A DNA stretch of 64,000 bases from contig NZ_JNWZ01000001.1 in NCBI RefSeq assembly GCF_000716545.1, forward strand, positions 170,371 through 234,370, read 5' to 3'. Under the pieces are notes generated by a model. The model saw only the letters and a list, made by a program, of their open reading frames with translations. It was not told the origin of the DNA and ran no database searches. The stretch is from Kitasatospora phosalacinea. GTDB taxonomy: Bacteria > Actinomycetota > Actinomycetes > Streptomycetales > Streptomycetaceae. Below, in pieces: positions 50,658-59,491 of this stretch (positions are counted from its first letter, which is position 1; each line of letters begins with the position of its first letter). Both the position numbers and the translations under genes were made by a program.

Positions 50658-51418
50658 GCGGCGGCCTCCGGAAGGGGGCGCGGCCGCAGGCCCTGCATGC
50701 CGCCGTCGACGGCCAGCGCGGTGCCGGTGGTGGAGGCGGCGGCGGGCGAGGCCAGGTAGGCGACGGCGGCGGCGACCTCCTCGGCGGACACCAGGCGCCC
50801 GGTGGGCTGGCGGGCGCTGAGCGCGGCGCGTTCGGCGGCCGGGTCGTCGGCGGCGTCCAGCAGCCGGCCGACCCAGGGGGTGTCCACCGTGCCGGGGTTG
50901 ACGCAGTTGACCCGGATGCCCTCGCGGACGTGGTCGGCGGCCATGGCGAGGGTCAGCGAGAGCACCGCGCCCTTGCTCGCCGCGTACAGGGCGCGCTGCG
51001 GCAGCCCGGCGGTGGCGGCGATCGAGCAGGTGTTGACGACCGCCGCGCACCCGGAGCGGCGCAGGTGCGGGAGGGCGGCGCGGGTGGTGCGGACGATGCC
51101 GAGCACGTTGACGTCCAGCACCCGGTGCCACTGCTCGTCGTCGTTGTCGGCGACGGTGCCGGCCGCGCCGATCCCGGCGTTGTTGACCAGCACGTCGATC
51201 CCGCCGAGCGCCTCGGCGGCGGCGCCGACGGCCGCGCGGACGGAGGCGTCGTCGGCGACGTCGGCGGTGAACCCCCTGAGCGGGGACGGGAGTCCGCCGG
51301 GGCGCAGGTCGAGGACGGCGACGTCGGCCCCGCGCCCGGCGAGCAGCCGGGCGGTGGCCAGCCCGATGCCGGAGGCACCGCCGGTGACGACGGCGCGCAG
51401 CCCCTGGAAGTCCGTCAT
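50654..51418 (-). CDS. SDR, probable 2-keto-3-deoxy-L-fuconate dehydrogenase
   Basis: The 254-residue SDR has the full classical pattern: GGASGIG cofactor loop, NNAGIGAAG, the catalytic Ser in [12 protein letters not shown] and YAASK Tyr/Lys. In the non-phosphorylative fucose pathway an SDR oxidises 2-keto-3-deoxy-L-fuconate to the 2,4-diketo acid with NAD. Its place between the dehydratase and AKR genes fits this, although SDR substrate cannot be read from sequence. ATG 51418 overlaps the dehydratase stop (ATGA), and the stop overlaps the AKR start. Confidence 0.88.
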   Translation of the reverse strand: MTDFQGLRAVVTGGASGIGLATARLLAGRGADVAVLDLRPGGLPSPLRGFTADVADDASVRAAVGAAAEALGGIDVLVNNAGIGAAGTVADNDDEQWHRVLDVNVLGIVRTTRAALPHLRRSGCAAVVNTCSIAATAGLPQRALYAASKGAVLSLTLAMAADHVREGIRVNCVNPGTVDTPWVGRLLDAADDPAAERAALSARQPTGRLVSAEEVAAAVAYLASPAAASTTGTALAVDGGMQGLRPRPLPEAAA

Positions 51419-52737
51419 GCGGCCGGCTCCTTCGCCCAGTAGGTCCCGTGGGGGTAGCGGTAGGTGTCGATCGAGGCCCGGTGCATGGCGGCGGAGAAGC
51501 CGGGCGCGGTGGGCGCCGCGTAGTGGCCGCCCGCGACCACCACCGGGTCGGTGAAGTGCTGGTGCAGGTGGTCGACGTACTCGATGGCGCGGTCCTCGAC
51601 CGTCCCCGACAGCGCGACGTAGTCGAACATCGAGAGGTGCTGGACGAGTTCGCACAGGCCCACGCCGCCCGCGTGCGGGCAGACCGGGACGCCGAACTCG
51701 GCCGCCAGCAGCAGGATCGCCAGGTTCTCGTTGACGCCGCCGACCCGGGCCGCGTCCAGTTGCAGCACGTCGATCGCCCCGGCCTGGAGCAGCTGCTTGA
51801 ACACGATCCGGTTCTGCACGTGCTCGCCGGTGGCGACCTTCACCGGCGCGACGGCCCGGCGCACGGCCGCGTGGCCCAGCACGTCGTCCGGGCTGGTGGG
51901 CTCCTCGATCCAGTACGGGTCGAAGGCGGCCAGCGCGTTGGTCCACTCGATCGCCTCGGCCACGTCCCAGCGCTGATTGGCGTCGATCGCGATCCGGACG
52001 CGGGGGCCGACGGCGGCACGGGCGGTGCGGCAGCGGCGGACGTCGTCGGCGAGGTCCGCGCCGACCTTCAGCTTGATCTGGGTGAAGCCGTCCGCGACGG
52101 CCGCCTTCGCCAGCCGGGTCAGCTTCGCGTCGTCGTAGCCGAGCCAGCCCGGCGAGGTGGTGTACGCCGGATAGCCGCGCCTGAGCAGCTCCGCCGTCCG
52201 CCCGGCCGCGCCCCGGCGGCCCGCGCGCAGCAGTTCCAGCGCCCGTCCGGGGGTGAGTGCGTCGGTCAGGTAGCGGAAGTCGACCTGGGAGACCAGCCAT
52301 TCGGGGTCGGCGTCCGCCAGCAGGCGCCACAGCGGCTTGCCCTCGCGCTTGGCCGCCAAGTCCCACACCGCGTTCAGGACGGCGCCGATCGCCATGTGCA
52401 TCACGCCCTTCTCCGGGCCCAGCCAGCGCAGTTGGCTGTCGCCGACCAGGATCCGGGAGAGCGCGCCGGGGTCGGCGCACAGCTCGGCGACCGGCCGTCC
52501 GAGCACGTGCGCGCGCAGCGCGTCGATCGCGGCGACCTGCACGTCGTTGCCGCGCCCGATGGTGAAGGTGAACCCGTGGCCCTCCAGGCCGTCCCCGGCG
52601 TCGGTGCGCAGCACCAGGTAGGCCGCCGAGTAGTCCGGGTCGGGGTTCATCGCGTCCGAGCCGTCCAGCTCGCGCGAGGTCGGGAAGCGCACGTCGTAGG
52701 TGTCGAGCGCGGTGATCCGCGCCGCGGCGGCGTTCAC
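51415..52737 (-). CDS. L-fuconate dehydratase (enolase superfamily)
   Basis: The 440-residue protein has the L-fuconate dehydratase hallmarks: [20 protein letters not shown], then [15 protein letters not shown] at the N-terminus. In the barrel are [12 protein letters not shown] with the Lys base, [17 protein letters not shown] and [14 protein letters not shown] for metal Asp/Glu, and [20 protein letters not shown]. It dehydrates L-fuconate to 2-keto-3-deoxy-L-fuconate. Of all genes in this operon it identifies the sugar most firmly. GTG 52737 overlaps the hydrolase stop (GTGA). Confidence 0.95.
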   Translation of the reverse strand: MNAAAARITALDTYDVRFPTSRELDGSDAMNPDPDYSAAYLVLRTDAGDGLEGHGFTFTIGRGNDVQVAAIDALRAHVLGRPVAELCADPGALSRILVGDSQLRWLGPEKGVMHMAIGAVLNAVWDLAAKREGKPLWRLLADADPEWLVSQVDFRYLTDALTPGRALELLRAGRRGAAGRTAELLRRGYPAYTTSPGWLGYDDAKLTRLAKAAVADGFTQIKLKVGADLADDVRRCRTARAAVGPRVRIAIDANQRWDVAEAIEWTNALAAFDPYWIEEPTSPDDVLGHAAVRRAVAPVKVATGEHVQNRIVFKQLLQAGAIDVLQLDAARVGGVNENLAILLLAAEFGVPVCPHAGGVGLCELVQHLSMFDYVALSGTVEDRAIEYVDHLHQHFTDPVVVAGGHYAAPTAPGFSAAMHRASIDTYRYPHGTYWAKEPAA

Positions 52738-53585
52738 GCGTCGACGAAGGTCTGGCGCTGGGTGCCCAGGCCGTCGACGGACAGCTCGACCACGTCCCCC
52801 GCCCGCAGGTACGGCGCGTCCGGCAGGCCGAGCGCGACACCCGCCGGGGTGCCGGTGTTGATCACGTCACCGGGGTTGAGCACCATGTACTGGCTCAGGT
52901 ACCGGACGAGGTACGGCACGTCGAAGACCATCTCCTTGGTGTCGCCGTCCTGCCGCAGTTCGCCGTTGACCGACAGCCGCAGCCCGAGCGCCTGCGGGTC
53001 GCCGACCTCCTCCGGCGTCACCAGCCACGGCCCCAGCGGGTTGAAGGTCTCGCAGGACTTGCCGAGGTCCCACTGCGCGGAGAACTCCAACTGGAACTCC
53101 CGCTCCGAGACGTCGTTGCTGATCGCGTACCCGGCCACGCAGGCCGCCGCCTGCTCCGGCGTCTCCAGGTAGCGGGCCCGCCGCCCGATCACCACCGCCA
53201 ACTCCACCTCCCAGTCGGTCTTCACCGAACCGCGCGGGATCAGCACCTCGTCGTACGGGCCGACCACCGTGGCCGGGTCCTTCATGAACACCACCGGCCG
53301 GGTCGGGATCGCCGCGCCCGTCTCCGCCGCGTGGTCGCGGTAGTTGAGCCCGATGCACACCACCTTCCCCGGCCGCGCCACCGGCGCCCCGACCCGCACC
53401 CCGGCCACGTCCACCGGCGGCAGCGACCCCTCGGCCAGCGCCGCGCGCACCCGCTCGACGCCGCCGCCGGCCAGGAACGCCCCGTCGATGTCGCCGGTCA
53501 GGCCGGTCAGCAGGCGGGCGGTGCCGTCCTCGGCGAGCACCGCCGGCACCTCCTCGCCGGGCGCGCCGATGCGCAGCAGCTTCAT
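52734..53585 (-). CDS. FAH-family 2,4-diketo-3-deoxy-L-fuconate hydrolase
   Basis: The 283-residue fumarylacetoacetase-fold protein has [40 protein letters not shown] and [11 protein letters not shown] with the metal-binding Asp and Glu residues, and a final GTPAGVALG. In this operon it would cleave 2,4-diketo-3-deoxy-L-fuconate to pyruvate and L-lactate. It is the promoter-proximal gene of the operon, with AGGAGG before ATG 53585. Everything downstream is joined by 4-base overlaps up to the AKR gene. Confidence 0.92.
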   Translation of the reverse strand: MKLLRIGAPGEEVPAVLAEDGTARLLTGLTGDIDGAFLAGGGVERVRAALAEGSLPPVDVAGVRVGAPVARPGKVVCIGLNYRDHAAETGAAIPTRPVVFMKDPATVVGPYDEVLIPRGSVKTDWEVELAVVIGRRARYLETPEQAAACVAGYAISNDVSEREFQLEFSAQWDLGKSCETFNPLGPWLVTPEEVGDPQALGLRLSVNGELRQDGDTKEMVFDVPYLVRYLSQYMVLNPGDVINTGTPAGVALGLPDAPYLRAGDVVELSVDGLGTQRQTFVDA

Positions 53586-53679
53586 GGGTCCTCCTGTGAC
53601 TGGGGTCGCCGGGCCGTGGTCGGGCCTGGAACGGGGGCGGGACGAGACTAGGCCGCCGCCCCCGATCCGGGCAAGGAGT

Positions 53680-53762
53680 CATCCGATGTATTTCTCGAAC
53701 GGCGGGCTAGATTGGCTGGTTGTGGCGCAACCCCCTGATCCCCTGTGATCAGTCATCGGATG
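53680..53762. promoter_or_regulatory. Fucose-operon operator candidates
   Basis: CATCCGATG (53680-53688) and its reverse complement CATCGGATG (53754-53762) lie 95 and 169 bases upstream of the first operon gene. Each is itself nearly palindromic (CATC-N-GATG), the type of site read by FCD/GntR dimers. The second overlaps the last codons of the MFS gene. Confidence 0.5.
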
Positions 53763-55137
53763 GATTGGGGTCGGTGGTGCGGCGCGGGGTGGTCAGTACC
53801 AGCAGGCCGCCGAGGACGGCGAGGGCAGCGAGGACGGCGGCGAAGACCGTGGTGCCGGTGGGCAGGCCCGCCGCGTCGCTGAGGTAGCCGGCGGAGACCG
53901 GGAGCAGGCCAGCCGGGACGTAGCCGCCGACGTTGAGGGCGGCGTTGGCCTCGGCCAGGCGCTGCGGGGCGATGGTCGAGTTGAGCAGGGACAGGCCGCC
54001 GAGCTGGCCCAGCCCCTGGCCCACGCCGGCCAGCAGGGCGGCGGCGAGCAGGGCGGCGGCCGACCCGGAGTGCACGGCGGCGGCCAGCGCGAGCATGCTC
54101 AGGGCGGTGCCCGTCGCGCCGGCCGCCAGGACGGTCCGGCGCGCCAGCCGCCGGACGGCGAACTGCACGCCGGTGGCGGTGAGGAACATCGCGAAGGCCA
54201 TCGCGCCCGCCACGATCCGGCTGGTGGTGCCGAGCAGGCCGGACAGCAGCGACGGACCGAGCGAGAGCACGAACGAGGTGGCGGTGATGCCGGGCGCGAA
54301 CACCGCGACGCCCAGGGCGAGTTGACGCCCGCGCCCGCTCGGGACGCCCGGCACCCGGACCCAGCCGCCGCGCCCGTCGTGCCCGTCGCGTTCGCCGTGT
54401 TCGCCGCGTTCACCCGGCCTGCCGCCGCTGCCGCCGCTGTCGCTGCCCCCGTCGCCACCCCCGGGGCGCGGCAGCGGCATCCGCAGCACCGCCGACACGG
54501 CCAGGGCCAGCAGCACGGCCTCGACGGCGAACACGGTGGCCGTCGGCCCCGGGGCCAGTTCGGAGAGCACCCCGGCCAGCAGCGGGCCGAGCCCGGCACC
54601 GAAGACCATCGCGCAGGAGGCCAGCAGCGCGGCCGTCCGCCTGCGTTCCGGCCCGGCCACGTCGGTGACCGCCGCCATGCCGGCCGAGACCACCGCACCC
54701 ACCGCGACGCCGGTGAACAGCCGTGCCACGATCAGCGCGGCCACGCTGCCCGCCGTCCCGAACACCAGGCAGGCGGCCAGCGCCAGCCCCAGTGCCGGGA
54801 GCAGCACCGGCTTGCGGCCGATCCGGTCGGAGAGCGCGCCGGAGACCAGCAGTGAGCCGATCAGCCCGGCGATGTAGCAGGCGAACACCACCGTCAGGGT
54901 GCCCTTGGAGAAGCCGATGTCGCGCTGCCACAGCACGTACAGCGGCGTCGCCGCGTTCGACAGCACGAAGACGGCGGTGATCGGCCAGGCCGCCAGCCAC
55001 ACCCACCGCAGCGGGACGGCGTCCGCCCCGGGACCGGTGCCGGGCCTGCCCCCGGTCCTGCGCGGAGCGCTGCACGGAGCCCTGCGTGGAGCCCCGTCGA
55101 CGGCCCTGCTCGCGGAGCTGGTTCCGGTTCCGGACAT
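53749..55137 (-). CDS. MFS exporter
   Basis: The 462-residue protein has 12 hydrophobic segments and the MFS motif A SGALSDRIGRKPVLLP between helices 2 and 3. A Gly/Asp/Arg-rich cytoplasmic loop (about residues 245-275) separates the halves. The N-terminal 40 residues are unusually basic. The form fits the DHA1 drug:H+ antiporters. Its divergent partner is an ArsR-like regulator with a good palindrome between them. ATG 55137 follows AGGGGGA. It is not a clear fucose importer, since its control region belongs to the regulator on the other side. Confidence 0.88.
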   Translation of the reverse strand: MSGTGTSSASRAVDGAPRRAPCSAPRRTGGRPGTGPGADAVPLRWVWLAAWPITAVFVLSNAATPLYVLWQRDIGFSKGTLTVVFACYIAGLIGSLLVSGALSDRIGRKPVLLPALGLALAACLVFGTAGSVAALIVARLFTGVAVGAVVSAGMAAVTDVAGPERRRTAALLASCAMVFGAGLGPLLAGVLSELAPGPTATVFAVEAVLLALAVSAVLRMPLPRPGGGDGGSDSGGSGGRPGERGEHGERDGHDGRGGWVRVPGVPSGRGRQLALGVAVFAPGITATSFVLSLGPSLLSGLLGTTSRIVAGAMAFAMFLTATGVQFAVRRLARRTVLAAGATGTALSMLALAAAVHSGSAAALLAAALLAGVGQGLGQLGGLSLLNSTIAPQRLAEANAALNVGGYVPAGLLPVSAGYLSDAAGLPTGTTVFAAVLAALAVLGGLLVLTTPRRTTDPNPSDD

Positions 55138-55199
55138 GGGAGTCCCCCTGATCTGCCAGTCGGCTCTCGTCAGTACGAGTCGAGTCGAACTTAGCATCC

Positions 55200-55219
55200 A
55201 GTACGATTCGATTCGTACT
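55200..55219. promoter_or_regulatory. ArsR-type operator between the MFS and regulator genes
   Basis: AGTACGATTCGATTCGTACT has 7-base perfect arms (AGTACGA/TCGTACT). A partial second copy, AGTACGAGTCGAGTCGAAC, lies 28 bases upstream (55172-55190). Together they cover the divergent promoter space. Confidence 0.7.
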
Positions 55220-55257
55220 GAACGGGACGCAGTGCACGAGGAGACGAGGAAACGCCC

Positions 55258-55617
55258 ATGCCCGCCGCCGTCAAGGTCCTTCCGGAACCGCCCGGCCTGC
55301 CCGAGCCGCTCCCCGAACCGTCCGTCGAGGAGCTGCGGCTGGAGGAGGTGATGGGCGCGCTCAGCTCCTCGCTGCGGCTGACCATCGTCCGCAAACTCCT
55401 GCTGGAGTCCGAGGAGTTCGACCACCCCTGCCAGTGGTTCGGGCTGGGGCGGCCCAAGTCCTCGCTCACCCACCACTTCAAGGCGCTGCGCGAGGCCGGC
55501 GTGACCCGCCAGCGGCAGTACGGCCTCGAACGCCGCAGCCAGGTCCGGGTCGAGGACCTGAACGCGCGCTTCCCCGGCCTGCTCGACCTCGTCGCCGCCT
55601 GGAGCCCAGAGGTCTGA
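55258..55617 (+). CDS. ArsR-like helix-turn-helix regulator
   Basis: The 119-residue winged-helix protein has the ArsR core EEVMGALSSSLRLTIVRKLL, then KSSLTHHFKALREAGVTRQR and QYGLERRSQVRVEDLNARFP. It lacks the ELCVCDL metal cysteines, so it is not an arsenic or zinc sensor of the usual kind. It is expected to repress the divergent exporter. ATG 55258 lies 12 bases after a GAGGAGACGAGG site. The stop codon is inside a 14-base tandem repeat. Confidence 0.9.
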   Translation: MPAAVKVLPEPPGLPEPLPEPSVEELRLEEVMGALSSSLRLTIVRKLLLESEEFDHPCQWFGLGRPKSSLTHHFKALREAGVTRQRQYGLERRSQVRVEDLNARFPGLLDLVAAWSPEV

Positions 55618-55700
55618 GCCCCGAGGTCTGAGCCCCGAGGTCTGAGCCCCGAAGCGTGCGGCCCCGGCGTCTGAGCCCCGGAGTCTGAGCCCCGGAGTCT
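55602..55700 (+). repeat. 14-bp tandem repeat across the ArsR stop codon
   Basis: Units of the type GAGCCCCGAGGTCT occur at 55602, 55616, 55630, 55673 and 55687, with one degenerate 29-base stretch between. Because 14 is not a multiple of 3, unit number would change the protein end only if the first stop were lost. Confidence 0.85.
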
Positions 55701-55864
55701 GGGGTCGGGCCGGTCGGGGAGTCGGCCGGGCCGAAGGATCCCGACGTGCGCGAACGTTCGGGACGGGGCAGAGGCATAACCGGCCGCACCGGACGGACAC
55801 GGGGCCCGGCCAGGAGGATGCCCCCTCCTGGCCGGACCCCGTGCCCGCCCGGTGCGGTGGTCGG

Positions 55865-57982
55865 TCAGCTGATGGTGCGGCAGACCGTCCCGTTCAGGCG
55901 GAAGACCGTGGGGGACGGGTTGGCGCCGTTGTTGTTGCCGACGAACCCGAAGTCGGCCGAGTTGCCGCCGTTCGGCACCAGGTGGCCGTTGTACTCGCCG
56001 TTGGTGACCCGGACGTGCTGCCCGCTCGCGTCGACGTTCGCGTTCCACCACGAGCCGACGGACTGCCCGGTGGAGGGCCAGTCGAAGTCCAGCGTCCAGC
56101 CGTCGAGGTTCGCCGGGCCGAGGTTGCTCACGACCACGCTGGCGACGAAGCCGTTGCCCCAGCCCGCCGTGACCTGGTACGAGACGGTGCAGGTGCTGTC
56201 ACCGGGGGTGCCGGTGGTGAAGGTCAGCGGGGCGGACGGGCGGGAGAGGTGCCCGGCCTGGTCGCGGGCCAGCACGTTGACGGTGTGCCGGGAGCCCGGC
56301 GGCAGGTTGTAGAGGGTGGCGGAGGTGCCGGTGGAGGAGCCGAGCAACTGCACGGTGGTGCCGAGCTGCTCGTACACCTCGTAGCGGTCCACCGTGCCGG
56401 TGGCGGCCGGCCAGCTCAGCGCGACGGTGTTGGCGCCTACCGAGGTGGTGCGCGGCGTGCCGGGGGCGCCGACGGCGGCCGAGGACGGGCCGGTGCCGGG
56501 CTTCGGGTGCACGGTCAGCACGGTGATCGAGTACGGGGCCAGGGTCGCCGAGGAGGCGGTGGCGGTGCCGGCCGCGTCGACCAGCCCGTTGTCGCCGGGC
56601 GCCCAGCGCTGGACGGCGGGGGCCGAGCCGCCGGCGGTGAAGCCCAGGTAGCGCAGGTCCACGGTGTGCGAGGTGCTGGAACTCCTGTTCAGCAGCAGGA
56701 CGCTGAGGTCGCCGTTGGCGCGCAGCACCGCGTGCGAGGAGACCTCGGAGCCGGAGGCGGAGGAGGCCAGCATGGTGTCGCCCGGGTCGCTGAGCGCGCC
56801 CAGCGCCTTGATGCCGTAGTACGGCGCGAACGGGGTGTTCACGGCCGGTTCGCAGACGTCGCCGTTGCAGCCGCCGCTGGACAGCAGGCCCATGTCGCCG
56901 TAGTCGGTCTCGCCGTTGACGGTGGTGATCGGGCCGACGCCGTTGTGGGTGTCCCACCAGTCGACGGTGAAGACGCCGTTCTCCAGCGCGGTGATCATCG
57001 CCTCCGCCGCGAACAGGCCGTTCGGACGGCTGGTCAGCGAGCCGTTGCCGGACTCGGAGTTGACCTCGGTCATCGCGATGCCGATGCCCGCCGAGTCGGC
57101 GCCCGCGTACCGGTCCAGCAGGTTGCGCACCTCGCGCAGCTCGCCCGGCAGTTGGCGCACGGCGGCCAGCGACTGGTCGCCGCCGCCCGCGTTCGGGTAC
57201 CAGTGGACGCTGACGAAGTCGATGTCGTGGGCGACCGCGGCCAGCACGGTGTGGTTCCAGTCGCCGCTGTCGCCCGCCGCCACGATGCCGTCCGGCCAGT
57301 TGCCCGGCATGGTCAGCACCGCGCCGATCTTGACCGTCGGGTCCACCGCCTTCATCGCCGCCGCGTACGCCTTGACCTCCCGGGCGTACTGGTCGGGCGA
57401 CTTGTCGGCGTGGGTGTCGTTCTCCCAGCCGCTGCCGTAGACGCCGTTGCCGTAGATCTCGTTGCCGATCTCCCAGTACTTCGCCCCGTAGCCCTTGGTG
57501 ACGTTGGCGTACCGCACCCAGTCGGCGGCCTCCTGGGCGGTGCCGGAGCCGTAGTTGGCGATCAGGATCGGCTGCGAGCCGGACGCCTTCACCGTCCCCA
57601 TGAAGGCGTCGAAGTCGGTGCCCGGGGCGACGTAGCCGCCCGGCGCGGTGTTGTCGACCCAGTGGTAGATGTCCGAGTACGAGCCCCCGGGGTAGCGCAG
57701 CGCGCCGACCCCGGCGTCCCGGTACAGCGACACCACCTGGGAGTCGTTCATGTGCGAGTCCCAGATCGCGGCGTTGACGCCGAGCGCGGTGGAGCCGACG
57801 GTGCCCAGGCCCGCGCTCGCGTTGACCGTCACCGTGGTGTCCCCGGCGGGGGCCGGGGCGGCGGCGGAGGCGACGGGGGCGGACAGCGGCAGTGCGGCGG
57901 CCGCCAGTGCGAGGGCGGCCGAGGCCGTGGCCGCGAGCGGGCGGCGACGGCGGGGTCCGGTTGGTCTGCTGCGGAACAGCAT
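55865..57982 (-). CDS. Secreted clan GH-A glycoside hydrolase with FnIII and CBM2
   Basis: The 705-residue protein has a signal peptide of about 40 residues, a glycosidase domain (residues 48-430), a beta-sandwich domain, a fibronectin-III module (about 510-595) and a C-terminal CBM2 (CTVSYQVTAGWGNGFVASVV, then LDGWTLDFDWPSTGQSV). Clan GH-A catalytic glutamates are in KYWEIGNEIYGNG (acid/base) and AMTEVNSESGNG (nucleophile). It resembles alpha-L-arabinofuranosidase-like enzymes, but substrate is not certain. CBM2 binds crystalline cellulose or xylan. A perfect CebR box upstream places it in the cello-oligosaccharide regulon. Confidence 0.9.
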   Translation of the reverse strand: MLFRSRPTGPRRRRPLAATASAALALAAAALPLSAPVASAAAPAPAGDTTVTVNASAGLGTVGSTALGVNAAIWDSHMNDSQVVSLYRDAGVGALRYPGGSYSDIYHWVDNTAPGGYVAPGTDFDAFMGTVKASGSQPILIANYGSGTAQEAADWVRYANVTKGYGAKYWEIGNEIYGNGVYGSGWENDTHADKSPDQYAREVKAYAAAMKAVDPTVKIGAVLTMPGNWPDGIVAAGDSGDWNHTVLAAVAHDIDFVSVHWYPNAGGGDQSLAAVRQLPGELREVRNLLDRYAGADSAGIGIAMTEVNSESGNGSLTSRPNGLFAAEAMITALENGVFTVDWWDTHNGVGPITTVNGETDYGDMGLLSSGGCNGDVCEPAVNTPFAPYYGIKALGALSDPGDTMLASSASGSEVSSHAVLRANGDLSVLLLNRSSSTSHTVDLRYLGFTAGGSAPAVQRWAPGDNGLVDAAGTATASSATLAPYSITVLTVHPKPGTGPSSAAVGAPGTPRTTSVGANTVALSWPAATGTVDRYEVYEQLGTTVQLLGSSTGTSATLYNLPPGSRHTVNVLARDQAGHLSRPSAPLTFTTGTPGDSTCTVSYQVTAGWGNGFVASVVVSNLGPANLDGWTLDFDWPSTGQSVGSWWNANVDASGQHVRVTNGEYNGHLVPNGGNSADFGFVGNNNGANPSPTVFRLNGTVCRTIS

Positions 57983-58046
57983 GGGGTGGTTCCTCCCGGG
58001 TGGGGGTGCGGGTGGGTGCGGTGCGGGTGCGGGTGCGGGCGGGGGA

Positions 58047-58060
58047 TGGGAGCGCTCCCA
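58047..58060. promoter_or_regulatory. CebR box
   Basis: TGGGAGCGCTCCCA is the exact 14-base CebR operator of streptomycetes. It lies 65 bases before the glycosidase ATG. CebR is displaced by cellobiose or cellotriose. Confidence 0.92.
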
Positions 58061-58295
58061 TGGTGGGAAGGGGCCCGGAGCGTGTCAATCCTCCGGTCCG
58101 GCCCGACCCCCCGCCCGCCGCGATCCGCCCAGCTCCGGGCGCACCGGCCCGCTGAAACGTTCGCGCCCGCCGCCCTCGCCTCCAGCTCCCGCTCAAGCGC
58201 GCGGGCAAGGGCCGCGCGGTCGGCTGCGGCGCCTTCCTCCTCCCGCTCGCCGTCACCCTGCCGCCCTCGGTCCTCGCGGATGGCTCGCCGAGATG

Positions 58296-58318
58296 TACAT
58301 CTGTTACATTTGCTACAT
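58296..58318 (+). promoter_or_regulatory. Three 9-bp-spaced TACAT repeats at the antitoxin start
   Basis: TACAT occurs at 58296, 58305 and 58314, the last overlapping the ATG of the antitoxin. The TACATT at 58305 is also a plausible -10, giving a leaderless message. Repeats at this place suit toxin-antitoxin autoregulation. Confidence 0.55.
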
Positions 58319-58598
58319 GAGTGAGCCCATGATCGAGTCCATGGCCGAGGTCCGCAGCCACCTCGCCGACGTCATCGACCGGGCGCGCCGCGAGGAGACT
58401 CCTACGATCATCACCCGCCGGGGCAGGCAGGAGGCCGTGGTGATCGACATCGAGGAGTACCAGCGCCTTCGCCGGATAGCGGACGCCGCCGAGGAGGCGT
58501 GGTTGAACCGACTGGCCGACGAGTCGGAGGCGGAAGGCCTGCAGGGATCCGTCTCCCTGGAGGAGATGGCTGCTCTCCTCCAGGGCGAGGAGAGCTGA
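58317..58598 (+). CDS. Phd/YefM-family antitoxin
   Basis: The 93-residue protein opens SEPMIESMAEVRSHLADVID, the Phd/YefM DNA-binding start, with TPTIITRRGRQEAVVIDIEE and a C-terminal acidic helix that would bind the toxin (SEAEGLQGSVSLEEMAALL). It neutralises the RelE-type toxin encoded next and represses the operon. The toxin GTG is 6 bases after its stop. The local sequence is more AT-rich in front of the gene than in its surroundings. Confidence 0.92.
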   Translation: MSEPMIESMAEVRSHLADVIDRARREETPTIITRRGRQEAVVIDIEEYQRLRRIADAAEEAWLNRLADESEAEGLQGSVSLEEMAALLQGEES

Positions 58599-58604
58599 CG
58601 TCCG

Positions 58605-58886
58605 GTGGGTCACGTCACGCGCTTCACCGCGCGCGCACAGCGGGACTTGCTGAAGATCGAGCGTTCCGACGCTCTGCGCATCCTGCGCCGGCTCGCCGAA
58701 CTGCAGCGGGCGATGGACGACGGCGACACGACGGCGCTCGACGTGAAGGCGCTCCAGGGGCACGCGGCCCGGTGGCGTCTCAGGATCGGTGACTACCGAG
58801 TGGTCTACACCGTGGAGAACGGTCAGTTGATCATCTGGGTTCTGGGGGTGGGCCACCGCGGCGAAATCTACCGCCGGATCCCCTGA
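58605..58886 (+). CDS. RelE/ParE-family toxin
   Basis: The 93-residue protein is a classic RelE fold: TRFTARAQRDLLKIERSDAL, then ALQGHAARWRLRIGDYRVVY and GHRGEIYRRI at the end. The Arg/Tyr pattern in RWRLRIGDYRVVY is that of mRNA-cutting RelE toxins. GTG 58605 follows GAGGAG. It forms a two-gene operon with the upstream antitoxin. Confidence 0.92.
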   Translation: MGHVTRFTARAQRDLLKIERSDALRILRRLAELQRAMDDGDTTALDVKALQGHAARWRLRIGDYRVVYTVENGQLIIWVLGVGHRGEIYRRIP

Positions 58887-58897
58887 CGGGCCGTTCG

Positions 58898-59491
58898 TCA
58901 CCCGCGATTCGCCGGGACGGTCAGCGGCCAGGACTCGAGGTCGCGGTAGCGCAGCGGTTCGGGCCCGCGGACGGCGTTGCTGCCGACCAGGTGCAGGCGG
59001 GGCGTCCACCAGGGGCGGCCGGTGAAACCGGCCAGGGTGGCGGCGCCGGCGGGGACGCCGGTGGGGTCGTCGCGGCGGGCCCGGGCCAGGGTCAGGTGGG
59101 GGTGCAGCGGGCGGTCGCGGTAGTCGAGGCCCTGCGCCCGGACCAGGGCGCGGACCTCGGCGGCCAGCCGGTGCAGGCCGTCCACGTCCCCGCGGACGCC
59201 GCTCCACAGCAGCCGTCCGTCGAAGTGCCCGCCGCCGTGCAGCCCCAGCCGCAGGGCGGGCTGCCCGGCGGCCCGGTCGGCCAGCGCCGCGCGCAGCGGC
59301 GGTACGGCCGGGTACGGGAGCTCGCCGAGGAAGGCCAGCGTGATGTGCCAGTCCTCGATCCGGTTCCAGCGCAGTCGGGGGTGCGCGTCGTACGCGGGCC
59401 GCAGGGCGCGGGCCAGCTCGTCCTTGGCCTCGTCGGGCGGGGCCAGCGCCACGAAGACGCGCAGGGCGGCGGGCGCGGGGTGATCGTCCAC
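58898..59491 (-). CDS. thpR: RNA 2',3'-cyclic phosphodiesterase ThpR
   Basis: The 197-residue two-lobed 2H phosphoesterase has both catalytic motifs: HITLAFLGEL and HLTLARARR (HxTx), each in a typical spacing, with FVALAPPDEAKDELARAL at the start. It opens 2',3'-cyclic phosphates on RNA ends (older name 2'-5' RNA ligase). It is convergent with the toxin gene by 11 bases, which might matter since RelE cuts RNA to give such ends; this is speculation. The GTG at 59491 has only a weak site. Confidence 0.9.
   Translation of the reverse strand: MDDHPAPAALRVFVALAPPDEAKDELARALRPAYDAHPRLRWNRIEDWHITLAFLGELPYPAVPPLRAALADRAAGQPALRLGLHGGGHFDGRLLWSGVRGDVDGLHRLAAEVRALVRAQGLDYRDRPLHPHLTLARARRDDPTGVPAGAATLAGFTGRPWWTPRLHLVGSNAVRGPEPLRYRDLESWPLTVPANRG

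Noticed and set aside
53749..55137. MFS protein as the fucose importer (FucP)
   Set aside because: Its sequence fits DHA1 exporters, and its control region is shared with an ArsR-like regulator, not with the fucose operon.
58000..58040. GTGCGG-rich tract as a regulatory repeat
   Set aside because: It is a short low-complexity run near the glycosidase start; the CebR box next to it explains regulation better.
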